Source: Skeletonema tropicum (Eukaryota; Bacillariophyta; Thalassiosirophyceae; Thalassiosirales; Thalassiosiraceae). Taken from it: a stretch of DNA of 64,000 bases. Below the pieces are notes generated by a model that made no database searches, was not told the DNA's origin, and saw only the letters and a list, made by a program, of their open reading frames with translations. Position numbers and translations under genes: made by a program. The stretch spans positions 4,401,963-4,465,962 of the forward strand of contig CM074129.1 in NCBI GenBank assembly GCA_037178625.1, read 5' to 3'. Of this stretch, positions 54,844-64,000 are shown in pieces; the first letter of the stretch is position 1, and each line of letters opens with the position of its first letter.

Positions 54844-56066
54844 TCATTCTGACGTTTGTCCTAAGAAGTCATTGAATCTAGAAAATACCTGTTGATCATA
54901 CTGCATCCAATATCCATCATCCTCGTCAGCATTCTTCAACACAGATAGACATTGCTCTTCCGTAGTCCCAACACGATATGCCTTCTCAATAAAATAGTCT
55001 CGATTATACCGATCATTCACATCATCATTCTCATCCTTTACTAGCTGTTGTTTCAGCTTTTGTATCCACTTCTGCAACTCCACCTCAATCTTATCCACAC
55101 TTCCAACCTTTGGCTCGAGAAGATTGCATGCCACCTCATACACCTTCCCGTTCCGCCCTCATGATCTACAACATTTCTATTGTACGGGTAATGTCAATGC
55201 TTCCACTCCAACAACACCCATGCCCTTAGGTAGCAATATTACGTCCACGTAATGCCTTGCGTTAATGTTTTTGCTGTGTTAAAATCAACATTGGGTGTAA
55301 GTCGAATATTGTAATTTTCGACAAACTCCAGTGGTGCTCCAATGGTGCATTCCCCCTTTTCAAAAACCTCTTTCGTCACCGCTGCTGCTGCTGCTTGTTC
55401 ATTATTGTTAGCGATAATCTTATCATCATCATGATGTGCACCACCACCCGAGTGGAAGAAGGATGTGTTTCTTCTTCGAACAGTTGCAAGTGGTGTATGG
55501 TTGGGACATGCCAATCCGTAGTAATGGACTTTGATACTGTTCGATTGATCGATTATTTGACTGCCGATTTCACGAGCGGCAGTTGCAGTTGCAGCGGCAG
55601 TAGTGGTAGACGTAGCAGGAGAAGTCGTTCCGAATGCTTGGTTTGCATTGTCATTCTTTATTGGCATGACGGCAACATGATCTACCAATCCTACAAATGG
55701 ATGTCGTGCTTCTAATTTGTTAGATGGATCGTTATCATCATTCTTCTTTAATTCGATTTCATTTAATGCATTTTGTATCAGTTGAATAGCCACCTCAGCG
55801 ACACAATCAGAACGTCCCGCCAGGTGAAATGAGGATCTATCGTATGGGATGTCAGCGTAGGCATGAACAATCGCAGCTACGGCAGCAGTAGTAGTAGCAG
55901 TAGCGGTGTTGCTTTCTTTCGTTTGTTGTTGGACCAGCCGAAGCCGAAGCTGTCGACAGTGATCTTGCGCCCGGGTTAATAAACTTGGCAAAGCGGCAGA
56001 TGCAGCCGATGTAATGTAGATGTTGCACGCTACTAATGACGACGTAGAGCAGCTTTGGAGGATCAT
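54844..56066 (-). CDS. Formiminotransferase-domain (FTCD N-terminal-like) protein, frame broken near its 3' part
   Basis: ATG 56066 (MILQSCSTSSLVACNIYITS). The N-subdomain has LVACNIYIT, VHAYADIPYDRSSFHLAG, VAEVAIQLIQNALNEIEL and HPFVGLVDHVAVMPI. The C-subdomain has GAPLEFVENYNIRLT and, after the breaks, VYEVACNLLEPKVGS and a helical tail to FLGQTSE. The order matches the formiminotransferase fold of glutamate formimidoyltransferase and the plant folate-binding relative (At2g20830 type), linking histidine breakdown or folate one-carbon transfer. The frame changes near 55255, 55228, 55186 and 55144-55154. Three look like single extra bases and the fourth a net shift; coherent protein continues between them. 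Ala/Thr runs are inserted in loops. Sequencing error or recent pseudogene. Confidence 0.75.
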
Positions 56067-56510
56067 TCTTATATTATTAACTACTAAGTAAGTATCGATG
56101 CTAACAGATGTATGACTTCGTTGTAAGTAAGAACAACATGAACATCCACATCATCCTACAAGTGAGAAGTGAGTGTTGGCAGAAGCGTCTTCGTTCCTCC
56201 TTTCTCCTTTCTTGTCGGCTTTCCAATACTCCAAATACCCACAGGAATGGAAGAAAGAGAGAGATATGTAGGATAAATCCGATGCAACAACTATTACAGT
56301 GGCCATCTAAAAGATCATTGACTGGTTTACTTTAAAGTCACTTCTTTCACACTTAAAATTCTCTACATTCAGACACTATCTCTATGTATTTGTATTGTGT
56401 CACTCTCGTTGGTCTCCACATTAATGACTGTTTTCTATTCAGAACCGTTCAGTAGCCTTGCTTGTGCTTGATTTGATTCTACTACTTATTATGGATGTTC
56501 CTTTCGACTC
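56067..56510. other. Intergenic; 3' flank of the first PS-repeat gene
   Basis: No gene. Part of 56300-56500 resembles 60250-60420 (CACTATNTCTATGT and GTGTCAC motifs), the matching flank of the second paralog. Confidence 0.45.
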
Positions 56511-58643
56511 TTAGATGGGTAGATCGGAGTAAATAGCAGCACGTGAATATGCCTTGGCTGATTTAGTAGATGGCATCATCGAAGGAGAAGGTGAAGGCTT
56601 GCTACTTGGCTGTAGTGATGGTGCTCCAGTAGCCTTTCCACTCTTGGCTGAATTCGAATGACCAACAACTACAACTTCCATTTCAGAGATTTCGGGCTCA
56701 CCCAGTAGTTCGGAGTAAACAGAGGAACGTGAATATGCCTTGGCTGATTTGGTAGATGGCATCATGGAAGGACTCGCTGATGGAGTCAATTGTCGGATGA
56801 AATGAAGGACTGCCTGCTTGGCTTTGACGAAGGAGAAGATGATGGCTTGCTGCTCGGTTTTGAAGAAGGACTCTCTGAAGGACTTGAACTTGGTTTTGCC
56901 GAAGGACTCACATGATGGAGTCAAACTAGGCGAAGGTGAAGGCTTACTACTTGGCACCATGGAAGGAGACGGTGAAGGCACACGGCTTGGAGCCATGGAA
57001 GGTGGCAGAGACTTTCCACTCTTGGCTGACTTATTTGAATGACCGACAACTACAACTTCGATGGCCTCAGCATCAAGTAGATCGGAGAAAGCTTCGACAC
57101 CTGAATATGCTTTGGCTGATTTAGTAGATGGCATCATGGAAGGCTGTAGCGATGGTGCTTCAGTAGCCTTTCCGCTCTTGGCCGAATTCGAATGACCGAC
57201 AACTACAACTTCCATGGCCTCAGCAACAACTGGGTCGGAGAGTAGTTCGGAGTAAACAGCAGAACGTGAATATGCCTTGGCTGATTTAGTAGATGGCATC
57301 ATGGAAGGACTCGCTGATGGAGTCATAGTCGGATGAACTGAAGGTTTGCTGCTTGGCTGCAGCGATGGTGCTCCAGTAGCCTTTCCACTCTTGGCGGAGT
57401 TCGAATGTCCGACAACTACAACTTCCATTTCAGAGATTTCGGGCTCACCCAGTAGTTCGGAGTAAACAGAGGAACGTGAATATGCCTTGGCTGATTTAGT
57501 AGATGGCATCATGGAAGGACTCGCTGATGGAGTCAAAGTCGGATGAAATGAAGGTTTGCTGCTTGGCTTTGACGAGGGACTCACTGATGGACTCGCTGAA
57601 GGCTTGCTGCTTGGCTTACTACTTGGCTTTGAAGAAGGAGAAGATGAAGGCGTACCACTTGGCTGTAGCGATGGTGCTCCAGTAGCCTTTCCACTCTTGG
57701 CTGACTTATTTGAATGACCGACAACTACAACTTCCATTTCAGAGATTTCAGGCTCACCCAGTAGTTCGGAGTAAACAGCGGAGCGTGAATATGCCTTGGC
57801 TGATTTAGTAGATGGCATCATGGAAGGACTTGCTGAAGGCTTGCTGCTGGGCTTGCTGCTTGGCTTTGACGAAGGCGAGGGTGAAGGCTTGCTACTTGGC
57901 TGTAGCGATGGAGCTCCAGTAGCCTTTCCGCTCTTGGCTGACTTATTTGAATGACCGACAACTACAACTTCCATTTCAGAGATTTCGGGCTCACCCAGTA
58001 GTTCGGAGTAAACAGAGGAACGTGAATATGCCTTGGCTGATTTGGTAGATGGCATCATGGAAGGACTCGCTGATGGAGTCAAAGTCGGATGAAATGAAGG
58101 CTTGCTGCTTGGCTTTGACGAAGGAGAAGATGATGGCTTACTGCTTGGCTTTGCCGAGGGACTCGCTGATGGAGTCAAACTTGGCGAAGGTGAAGGCTTA
58201 CTACTTGGGACCATTGACGAAGGAGACGGTGAAGGCATGCCACTGGCTTGTAGCATGGAATGGTGCTCAGTAGACTTTCCACTCTTGGCTGACTTATTTG
58301 AATGACCGACAACTACAACTTCCATTTCAGAGATTTCGGGCTCACCCAGTAGTTCGGAGTAAACAGAGGAACGTGAATATGCTTTGGCTGATTTAGTAGA
58401 TGGCATCATGGAAGGACTCGCTGATGGGCTCGCTGAAGGTTTTGCTGACGGCTTACTGCTGGGCTTGCTGCTTGGCTTTGATGACGGCGAAGACGAAGGC
58501 ATGCCACTCGGCTGTAGTGATGGTAGCTCCAGTAGCCTTACTACTTTTGGCCTGAGTTCGAATGACCGACAACTACAACTTCGGCAGAGGCAAGCACCGA
58601 AGAGGGTTGCAAGGGTAACGATGGCGCTAGTATTGATCTTCAT
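56511..58643 (-). CDS. Secreted Ser/Pro/Lys-rich modular repeat protein, paralog 1 (about 710 aa)
   Basis: ATG 58643 (MKINTSAIVTLATLFG) opens a signal peptide. The body alternates PSxxPSSKPS-type linkers with a module reading KSAKAYSRSSVYSELLGEPE, ISEMEVVVVGHSN, (K)SAKSGK. Seven EVVVVGHSN units are intact and an eighth, at the N-terminus, is scrambled. Two stretches run out of frame and return: 58594-58525 and 56912-56790. In each, three single extra bases relative to the sister gene at 60437-62203 sum to +3, giving aberrant segments such as CLCRSCSCRSFE. KSAKSGK is a KxxKxxK triplet reminiscent of the lysine clusters of silaffins, and PS linkers are common in diatom wall proteins. A role in cell wall or biosilica is inference. 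Internal near-identical repeats make length variation likely. Confidence 0.75.
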   Translation of the reverse strand: MKINTSAIVTLATLFGACLCRSCSCRSFELRPKVVRLLELPSLQPSGMPSSSPSSKPSSKPSSKPSAKPSASPSASPSMMPSTKSAKAYSRSSVYSELLGEPEISEMEVVVVGHSNKSAKSGKSTEHHSMLQASGMPSPSPSSMVPSSKPSPSPSLTPSASPSAKPSSKPSSSPSSKPSSKPSFHPTLTPSASPSMMPSTKSAKAYSRSSVYSELLGEPEISEMEVVVVGHSNKSAKSGKATGAPSLQPSSKPSPSPSSKPSSKPSSKPSASPSMMPSTKSAKAYSRSAVYSELLGEPEISEMEVVVVGHSNKSAKSGKATGAPSLQPSGTPSSSPSSKPSSKPSSKPSASPSVSPSSKPSSKPSFHPTLTPSASPSMMPSTKSAKAYSRSSVYSELLGEPEISEMEVVVVGHSNSAKSGKATGAPSLQPSSKPSVHPTMTPSASPSMMPSTKSAKAYSRSAVYSELLSDPVVAEAMEVVVVGHSNSAKSGKATEAPSLQPSMMPSTKSAKAYSGVEAFSDLLDAEAIEVVVVGHSNKSAKSGKSLPPSMAPSRVPSPSPSMVPSSKPSPSPSLTPSCESFGKTKFKSFRESFFKTEQQAIIFSFVKAKQAVLHFIRQLTPSASPSMMPSTKSAKAYSRSSVYSELLGEPEISEMEVVVVGHSNSAKSGKATGAPSLQPSSKPSPSPSMMPSTKSAKAYSRAAIYSDLPI

Positions 58644-60436
58644 GCCGACGAGGTTGTTTTATTAATTCAAGTAGAAGTAGAAAATAATTACTCAACTGAC
58701 GACGAAGGTGCGTAAATGGTTTGAGCTGTGGACCGGCAGAGAGGCGTGATATTATGTGAGGAGAGGTTTTGCGGCAAGCACGATAGAGGAAGTAATTTTA
58801 GGCAAGACGGCATCTGTGATAGATGCACGTTCACAACCAGTGAGAGGGCTTGAGCGCGACAGCAGTACTCAAAGTAACGGAAAGATTCTGAGAAAGATGA
58901 CTCTCAAAATGTAGGAATAAGTAGGATTTTGTGTGTGGAGTTTGCCGTTATGCTCTTTCTCACGGAAAGGAGACGCGAGACGTTGTGCTTTCTGCTCTTT
59001 ATGCATGCGTTGAAATCTGCTTTACGCCGCCATACCTGCCATCGATGCGTTGACTGACGCCAGATTGTTTCCGTGTAACGGTTAACGGCTAATCGGGCTA
59101 GAACAACACGTTATAGAAGTTTTCAGGTGAAAAACGAGGATACCATCAAATTCCTGTTGAAGTGGCAAACAATTTGCAAAATAGTCATCTGATTTCATTA
59201 TCATACTCCTAACAATTTTGTAACCATTCATTAGAAGATGATGACTCAACAATGTGCTGTTACCCGAAAATACCTCATAGAATATACTTATGCTATCGAC
59301 CTATTCATTTGTACTCTCTACGGTTGCAACCTTCGAGATACATTGTTGGAGTAGAAATGATTCGGATGTGCTAGGTGCCAACGGCTATGCCCATTGAAAA
59401 TCTGCTGTCAAACACCAATCCAATTGCAGCAGGACAGAGTGGGTATTCATTCTCAATCTAGTATCAATGGTCAATGGTGCAGTCCCTGCGGTTGGCTTGG
59501 ACATTTGCTGCGGGCGCAACCCTTTTTTGAAATTTGTGTACAGCACGTGGTTGTTACGACAACTAACCAAGGTGCCCTATTGTCATTATTTTCTCCTTCA
59601 TAATTACAGTTTACAGTTACTGTCATCGTTGTCCGAAACCTAAGACATGTCAACAGGTCTCCAGGAGATAGCCTGCTCGAAGCCTGCTCATATCCTTCTG
59701 TGGCGGTGTTTTGTTGCTGTCAAATACCACCTCCACTATTAACTACACTGGTTCTCCTCCACTCCATCATTGTCGAATTGCTTCATTTATCATGCAGGGT
59801 AGTAGTTCGGTTCGTGATATTCTTATAGTATGGCAGAGGTAGGAGCAACGTCACCGGAATAATGATGCTTTTGTTCCTTGTGGAGGTGGAGGAAGTGTTG
59901 AAAGTGGTGATGTCAGTGATGGGTATCTACTAATTTCTTAGAGTGTCCTTAATTAATATGGGTTCCCTAGTCTAATCTATTGTAACAGAGGTCTAATCTA
60001 TTGTAACAGAATTTTATGCTACACGTACTTTTGTAGTTCAGCGTTGCACACATCATAGACAGCGGGAGAGAAAAGTTAGTACAACAGGTGTCGCTCGCAT
60101 GGTGCACAACTCCCTTAACAAAAGCGTCTTTGCTCCTATTTCTTGGCTTTCAACTTCTTAACAAATCTAAGAATGAGAGAGAGCGATGAAATCTACGGTA
60201 AAAACATAACTCGGATAATAAGTATGAAGACATGATCAAAACGATTATCATCAAAAAGATTTAACTGGTTCACTTTAATTCTTTACATTCTGACACTATA
60301 TCTATGTTTTTTATGTGTCACACTCTAATTCATTAATCTTGTTGTTCTCAACATATAAGATTGTTTCCTATTTGGACTATTCAGTCGCCTTGCTTGATTT
60401 AACACTAATTGGCATCAATGATGTTGTTGTCGACTC
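58644..60436. other. Spacer between the two PS-repeat paralogs
   Basis: Holds the promoter block of paralog 1 (58690-58899), then no recognisable gene. TCTAATCTATTGTAACAGA occurs twice in tandem (59971-59989, 59992-60010). 60250-60436 is the duplicated 3' flank of paralog 2. Confidence 0.45.
58690..58899 (-). promoter_or_regulatory. Duplicated promoter block, PS-repeat paralog 1
   Basis: Nearly identical to 62249-62455, at the same distance upstream of each paralog's ATG. Conserved parts include GTGATATTATGTGAGGAGAG and GGCATCTGTGATAGATGCAC. Joint duplication suggests shared expression control. Confidence 0.6.
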
Positions 60437-62203
60437 TTAGATTGGTAGATCGGAGTAAATAGCAGCACGTGAATATGCCTTGGCTGATTTAGTAGATGGC
60501 ATCATGGAAGGGGTCTTACTAGGCGAGGGTGAAGGCTTGCTACTTGGCTGTAGCGATGGTGCTCCAGTAGCCTTTCCACTCTTGGCGGAGTTCGAATGAC
60601 CAACAACTACAACTTCCATTTCAGAGATTTCGGGCTCACCCAGTAGTTCGGAGTAAACAGAGGAACGTGAATATGCCTTGGCTGATTTCGTAGATGGCAT
60701 CATGGAAGGACTTGAACTTGGCTTCAACGAAGGGCTCGCTGAAGGCTTGCTACTTGGTTTAGACGAAGGCTTGCTGCTTGGCTTTGCCGAGGGACTCGCT
60801 GATGGAGTCAAACTTGGCGAAGGTGAAGGCTTACTACTTGGCACCATGGAAGGAGACGGTGACGGCACACGGCTTGGAGCCATGGAAGGTGGCAGAGACT
60901 TTCCGCTCTTGGCTGACTTATTTGAATGACCGACAACTACAACTTCCAATTCAGAGATTTCGGGCTCACCAAGTAGGTCGGAGTAAACAGCAGAACGTGA
61001 ATATGCCTTGGCTGATTTAGTAGATGGCATCATTGAAGGACTCGCTGAAGGCTTGCTGCTCGGCTTTGACGAAGGAGAAGGTGAAGGCATTCCACTTGGT
61101 TGTAGCGATGGTGCTCCAGTAGCCTTTCCACTCTTGGCGGAGTTCGAATGACCGACAACTACAACTTCCATTTCAGAGATTTCAGGCTCATCCAGTAGTT
61201 CGGAGAAAGCATCGACACGTGAATATGCCTTGGCTGATTTAGTAGATGGCATCATGGAAGGGCTCGCTGATGGAGTCATAGTCGGATGAAATGAAGGACT
61301 GCTGCTTGGCTTTGACGAAGGAGAAGATGAAGGCTTGCTACTTGGCTGTAGTGATGGTGCTCCAGTAGCCTTTCCACTCTTGGCTGACTTATTTGAATGA
61401 CCGACAACTACAACTTCCATTTCAGAGATTTCGGGCTCACCCAGTAGTTCGGAGTAAACAGAGGAACGTGAATATGCCTTGGCTGATTTAGTGGATGGCA
61501 TCATGGAAGGGCTCGCTGAAGGCTTGCTGCTTGGTTTTGACGAAGGACTCACTGATGGAGTCGCTGAAGGCTTGCTGCTTGGCTTACTACTTGGCTTTGA
61601 AGAAGGAGAAGATGAAGGCGTACCACTTGGTTGTAGCGATGGTGCTCCAGTGGCCTTTCCACTCTTGGCTGACTTATTTGAATGACCAACAACTACAACT
61701 TCAATGGCAGAGCTTTCGGGCTCATCCAGTAGGTCCGAGAGTTCAGCACGTAGACTCGCTTTGGCTGATTTAGTAGATGGCGCCATAGAGGGCATGCTAC
61801 TTGGCTGTAGTGATGGTGCTCCAGTAGCCTTTCCACTCTTGGCGGAGTTCGAATGTCCAACAACTACAACTTCCAATTCAGAGATTTCGGGCTCACCCAG
61901 TAGTTCGGAGTAAACAGAGGAACGTGAATATGCTTTGGCTGATTTAGTAGATGGCATCATTGAAGGACTCGCTGAAGGCTTTGCCGAAGGACTCACTGAT
62001 GGACTCCCTGAAGGTTTTGCTGACGGCTTGCTGCTTGGCTTTGATGACGGCGAAGATGAAGGCTTGCTGCTTGGCTGTAGCGATGGTGCTCCAGTAGCCT
62101 TACTACTTTTGGCTGAGTTCGAATGACCGACAACTACAACTTCGGCAGAGGCAACACCGAAGAGGGTTGCAAGGGTAACGATGGCGCTAGTATTGATCTT
62201 CAT
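60437..62203 (-). CDS. Secreted Ser/Pro/Lys-rich modular repeat protein, paralog 2 (588 aa)
   Basis: ATG 62203; signal peptide MKINTSAIVTLATLFGVASA with likely cleavage before EVVVVGHSN. Seven modules each join a PSxxPSSKPS linker, a KSAKAYSR(S)xVYSELLGEPE segment, an acidic ISE(M/L), the strand EVVVVGHSN and a (K)SAKSGK basic triplet. The C-terminus KSAKAYSRAAIYSDLPI is shared with paralog 1. No Cys, transmembrane helix or enzyme motif is present. The KxxKxxK lysine spacing and Ser/Pro linkers recall silaffin-type and other diatom cell-wall proteins, but no named family can be assigned. The frame is unbroken, which makes it the reference for the frame slips in paralog 1. Both genes share promoter and 3' flank, so they arose by tandem duplication. 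Confidence 0.85.
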   Translation of the reverse strand: MKINTSAIVTLATLFGVASAEVVVVGHSNSAKSSKATGAPSLQPSSKPSSSPSSKPSSKPSAKPSGSPSVSPSAKPSASPSMMPSTKSAKAYSRSSVYSELLGEPEISELEVVVVGHSNSAKSGKATGAPSLQPSSMPSMAPSTKSAKASLRAELSDLLDEPESSAIEVVVVGHSNKSAKSGKATGAPSLQPSGTPSSSPSSKPSSKPSSKPSATPSVSPSSKPSSKPSASPSMMPSTKSAKAYSRSSVYSELLGEPEISEMEVVVVGHSNKSAKSGKATGAPSLQPSSKPSSSPSSKPSSSPSFHPTMTPSASPSMMPSTKSAKAYSRVDAFSELLDEPEISEMEVVVVGHSNSAKSGKATGAPSLQPSGMPSPSPSSKPSSKPSASPSMMPSTKSAKAYSRSAVYSDLLGEPEISELEVVVVGHSNKSAKSGKSLPPSMAPSRVPSPSPSMVPSSKPSPSPSLTPSASPSAKPSSKPSSKPSSKPSASPSLKPSSSPSMMPSTKSAKAYSRSSVYSELLGEPEISEMEVVVVGHSNSAKSGKATGAPSLQPSSKPSPSPSKTPSMMPSTKSAKAYSRAAIYSDLPI

Positions 62204-62248
62204 GCCGACGAAGCTGGGTTAAAATAATAATAATTCAAGTAGAAAATT

Positions 62249-62455
62249 ACTCAACTGACGACGAAGGTGCGTAAATGGTTTGAGTTGTGGACCGGCAGAG
62301 AGGCGTGATATTATGTGAGGAGAGGTTTTGCGGCAAGCACGATAGAGAAGTAATTTTAGGCAAGACGGCATCTGTGATAGATGCACGTTCACAACCAGTG
62401 AGAGGGCCTGAGCGAGACAGCAGTACTCAAAGTAACGGAAAGATTCTGAGAAAGA
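62249..62455 (-). promoter_or_regulatory. Duplicated promoter block, PS-repeat paralog 2
   Basis: Counterpart of 58690-58899, starting about 45 bp upstream of ATG 62203. Confidence 0.6.
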
Positions 62456-62997
62456 TATTCTGATATATGTAGGAATGAGTACGATTTTGTGTGTGGAGTT
62501 TGCCGTTATTCTCTTTCTTACGTCTTGGTAAAGGAGACAAGAGATGTCCTTAAAATCAACGCCTTTCTATGCGTTGAAGAGAATGTTCCTGGGTCGATTG
62601 CGCGCTGCCATACTCTCCAGCATGCGTTGAATGCAAGAATCCGCTAGTGCAAGATCAAATAATGCCTCACACTACTTCAATGTTCAACGTAGGATTAAAT
62701 AGTTTGGATACCGATGATCAGAAAACTGATGGTGGGATCGCCGAATTGCCCGAAAAAGTCGATGTGACACCACAAATCCAAATTTGTTGCGACGTGTACT
62801 ACCAGCTAAGTACTTACACTCGGCCGAGCGACAAAGAGAGTGTACATGATGTGATGAATGTAGGCACCTCCGGGATACAATAGTGTGTCGCGAAATCAAA
62901 CCATACTTATTACCACATCACTCCTGCTGGGCCCGCAGTCCAAATGCAGCCAAATCATATAGCGCCGTTTCTCAATAATCAAATAGCGCCAGTTACA
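62456..62997. other. Intergenic, no gene recognised
   Basis: A 78-codon plus frame at 62647-62883 has no family features and is not supported. Confidence 0.35.
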
Positions 62998-63553
62998 CGT
63001 ATGTAATTCCTACATACGTAAGGTGGCCCTTTCTCTCACAACGCTCGCACTTAACCGCTTCAACGCTCAAATTTTTGCCCGCCACGCATCATCAACTCAC
63101 AACACACACACATGCACAGCAATTGAAAACTGTCTTTCTAGATAGTATCAGTACCGTTAGTGAGACTAATCAGTACCGTGTTAGCAAGACTATACTTAGG
63201 TTATGTCTTACCTCGACCTGCTGCTTCCATCCTAGGAGTACTTATCGTACTTACTACGCAAACTTTGGTGACGGGTGACGTATCTTTCATAAGTACCTGA
63301 GACTAACTTCAATAAGAGAAAGGATGATAAGGACGAAACGTATCGTGGATTGCCGCTTCCGCTGGTCGAGTACCGTTAACGCTAGTGAAGTCCCGTTTCA
63401 TATTTAGGAGTGTTGTTTATGTGCCGGAGAGAATGTAAGACGGGTGGAATGATGGTGGTAAAAAGTTTCATGCGGGGCATTTGACAAAAGTGAGAAATGT
63501 GCGAGCGTTGTTTGAGAAAGGGCCACCTTTCGTATGTAGGAATTACATACATG
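62998..63553. mobile_element. 556-bp inverted-repeat element
   Basis: The arm 62998-63050 is repeated in reverse complement at 63499-63553 with few mismatches, sharing AGGTGGCCCTTTCTC and CAACGCTCGCAC. Each arm end also contains its own small palindrome, GTATGTAATTCCTACATAC. The interior has no coding frame of note. The structure is that of a fold-back element or MITE; target duplication not resolved. Confidence 0.65.
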
Positions 63554-63879
63554 TACTACATTTTCCAGAACAAATGTTTTTGCCCGCGCGTGTGGCGTTT
63601 TCGTCACACTACCCGTCATTTACGACCCCTTTTAGATCTATTAGTCATTTCTACGTAGGAATAGTACAAGCCCGTAGAAGCTCAACGGCAATTTCACAAG
63701 CACTACATGACATGAACCATGTCGGCCCTGTAGAGCCGCTGCTATCCCTATTTTAGCTCATCCATTCGCCGAAAGATCCTAAGTATTGACAGGAGACTCC
63801 TCTCATTGTGTTGTTGATCGGTCGTAGTAGTCATAGGCGGCCGCTGTCATTGATTAAGTCTCGTCGGCTACTTATAAAC
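63554..63879. other. Intergenic, no gene recognised
   Basis: No feature seen apart from CTTATAAAC just before the ATG at 63880. Confidence 0.35.
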
Positions 63880-64000
63880 ATGCTAGCCGTGGCGGAAGAG
63901 CCTACCCAAAAGAAGATCATGGGGGGGAACGGAATTGCATCCGTCAAGACACCAGTTGTGAGGCGCCTACTGGAACAAAAGAAGTTCCCTTCACTGCAGA
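63880..64000 (+). CDS. Possible 5' end of a gene running off the window
   Basis: ATG 63880 opens 40 codons with no stop before the window ends, starting MLAVAEEPTQKKIMGGNGIA and continuing with KTPVVRRLLEQKKFPSL. A TTATAAA sequence lies a few bases upstream. The frame is also open for some codons before this ATG. It could be a gene start or a transposon-ORF fragment; too short to assign. Confidence 0.3.
   Translation, partial: MLAVAEEPTQKKIMGGNGIASVKTPVVRRLLEQKKFPSLQ

Noticed and set aside
56818..58665. Several plus-strand frames over the PS-repeat gene (for example 58384-58665)
   Set aside because: Antisense shadows of a repetitive, stop-poor coding sequence.
59385..59653. Short overlapping frames on both strands in the spacer between PS-repeat genes
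   Set aside because: Short, overlapping in several frames, no motif.

Overview
The window looks like nuclear DNA of a centric diatom (Thalassiosira/Skeletonema-like). This is inferred from GT-AG introns of about 90-340 bp, a plastid-type bipartite presequence with a HAF motif, secreted PSxxPSxx-repeat proteins with KxxKxxK lysine triplets, long Gln/Asn/Ser runs, and many small decayed transposable elements. Nothing looks prokaryotic, organellar or viral. No tRNA, rRNA or CRISPR array was seen.

Layout. 0.2-5.7 kb: a large divergent kinesin-like coiled-coil protein. 5.8-9.2 kb: repeats and coding debris. 9.45-14.46 kb: a tandem duplication; each copy has an intact small minus-strand gene and a decayed plus-strand relative. 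17-19 kb: a permease-ATPase fusion of FetB/FetA (STAR2/STAR1) type. 19.6-20.5 kb: an unknown Cys-rich protein. 21-22 kb: a spliced, probably plastid-targeted protein. 22.36-24.29 kb: a decayed hAT transposon with perfect 8-bp target duplication, abutting a palindrome-rich MITE and a third small repeat. 24.8-28.3 kb: an intact STAND-type ATPase with a helical-repeat C-terminus (copy A). 28.5-30.7 kb: a REX4-like exonuclease. 31-38 kb: a Sel1-repeat fragment, a frame-broken importin-alpha-like gene and debris.

38.2-54.3 kb: a cluster of three more STAND ATPase copies. B has one frameshift and C has four. D is cut into pieces by two insertions. One insertion is a long-TIR element of about 2.9 kb carrying an intact F-box/zinc-finger-like gene; the other is a 1.86-kb element with a decayed ORF. 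The 3' halves of B and C plus their downstream flanks are nearly identical, which points to recent duplication or gene conversion.

54.8-56.1 kb: a formiminotransferase-domain gene with clustered frameshifts. 56.5-62.2 kb: two tandem paralogs of a secreted Ser/Pro/Lys-rich modular protein, candidate cell-wall or biosilica proteins, sharing a duplicated promoter block. 63-63.6 kb: an inverted-repeat element. An open frame runs off the right edge.

Caution: nearly all the frame breaks are single-base insertions relative to an intact copy or to family expectation. Uncorrected long-read insertion errors are therefore as likely as real pseudogenes at several loci.
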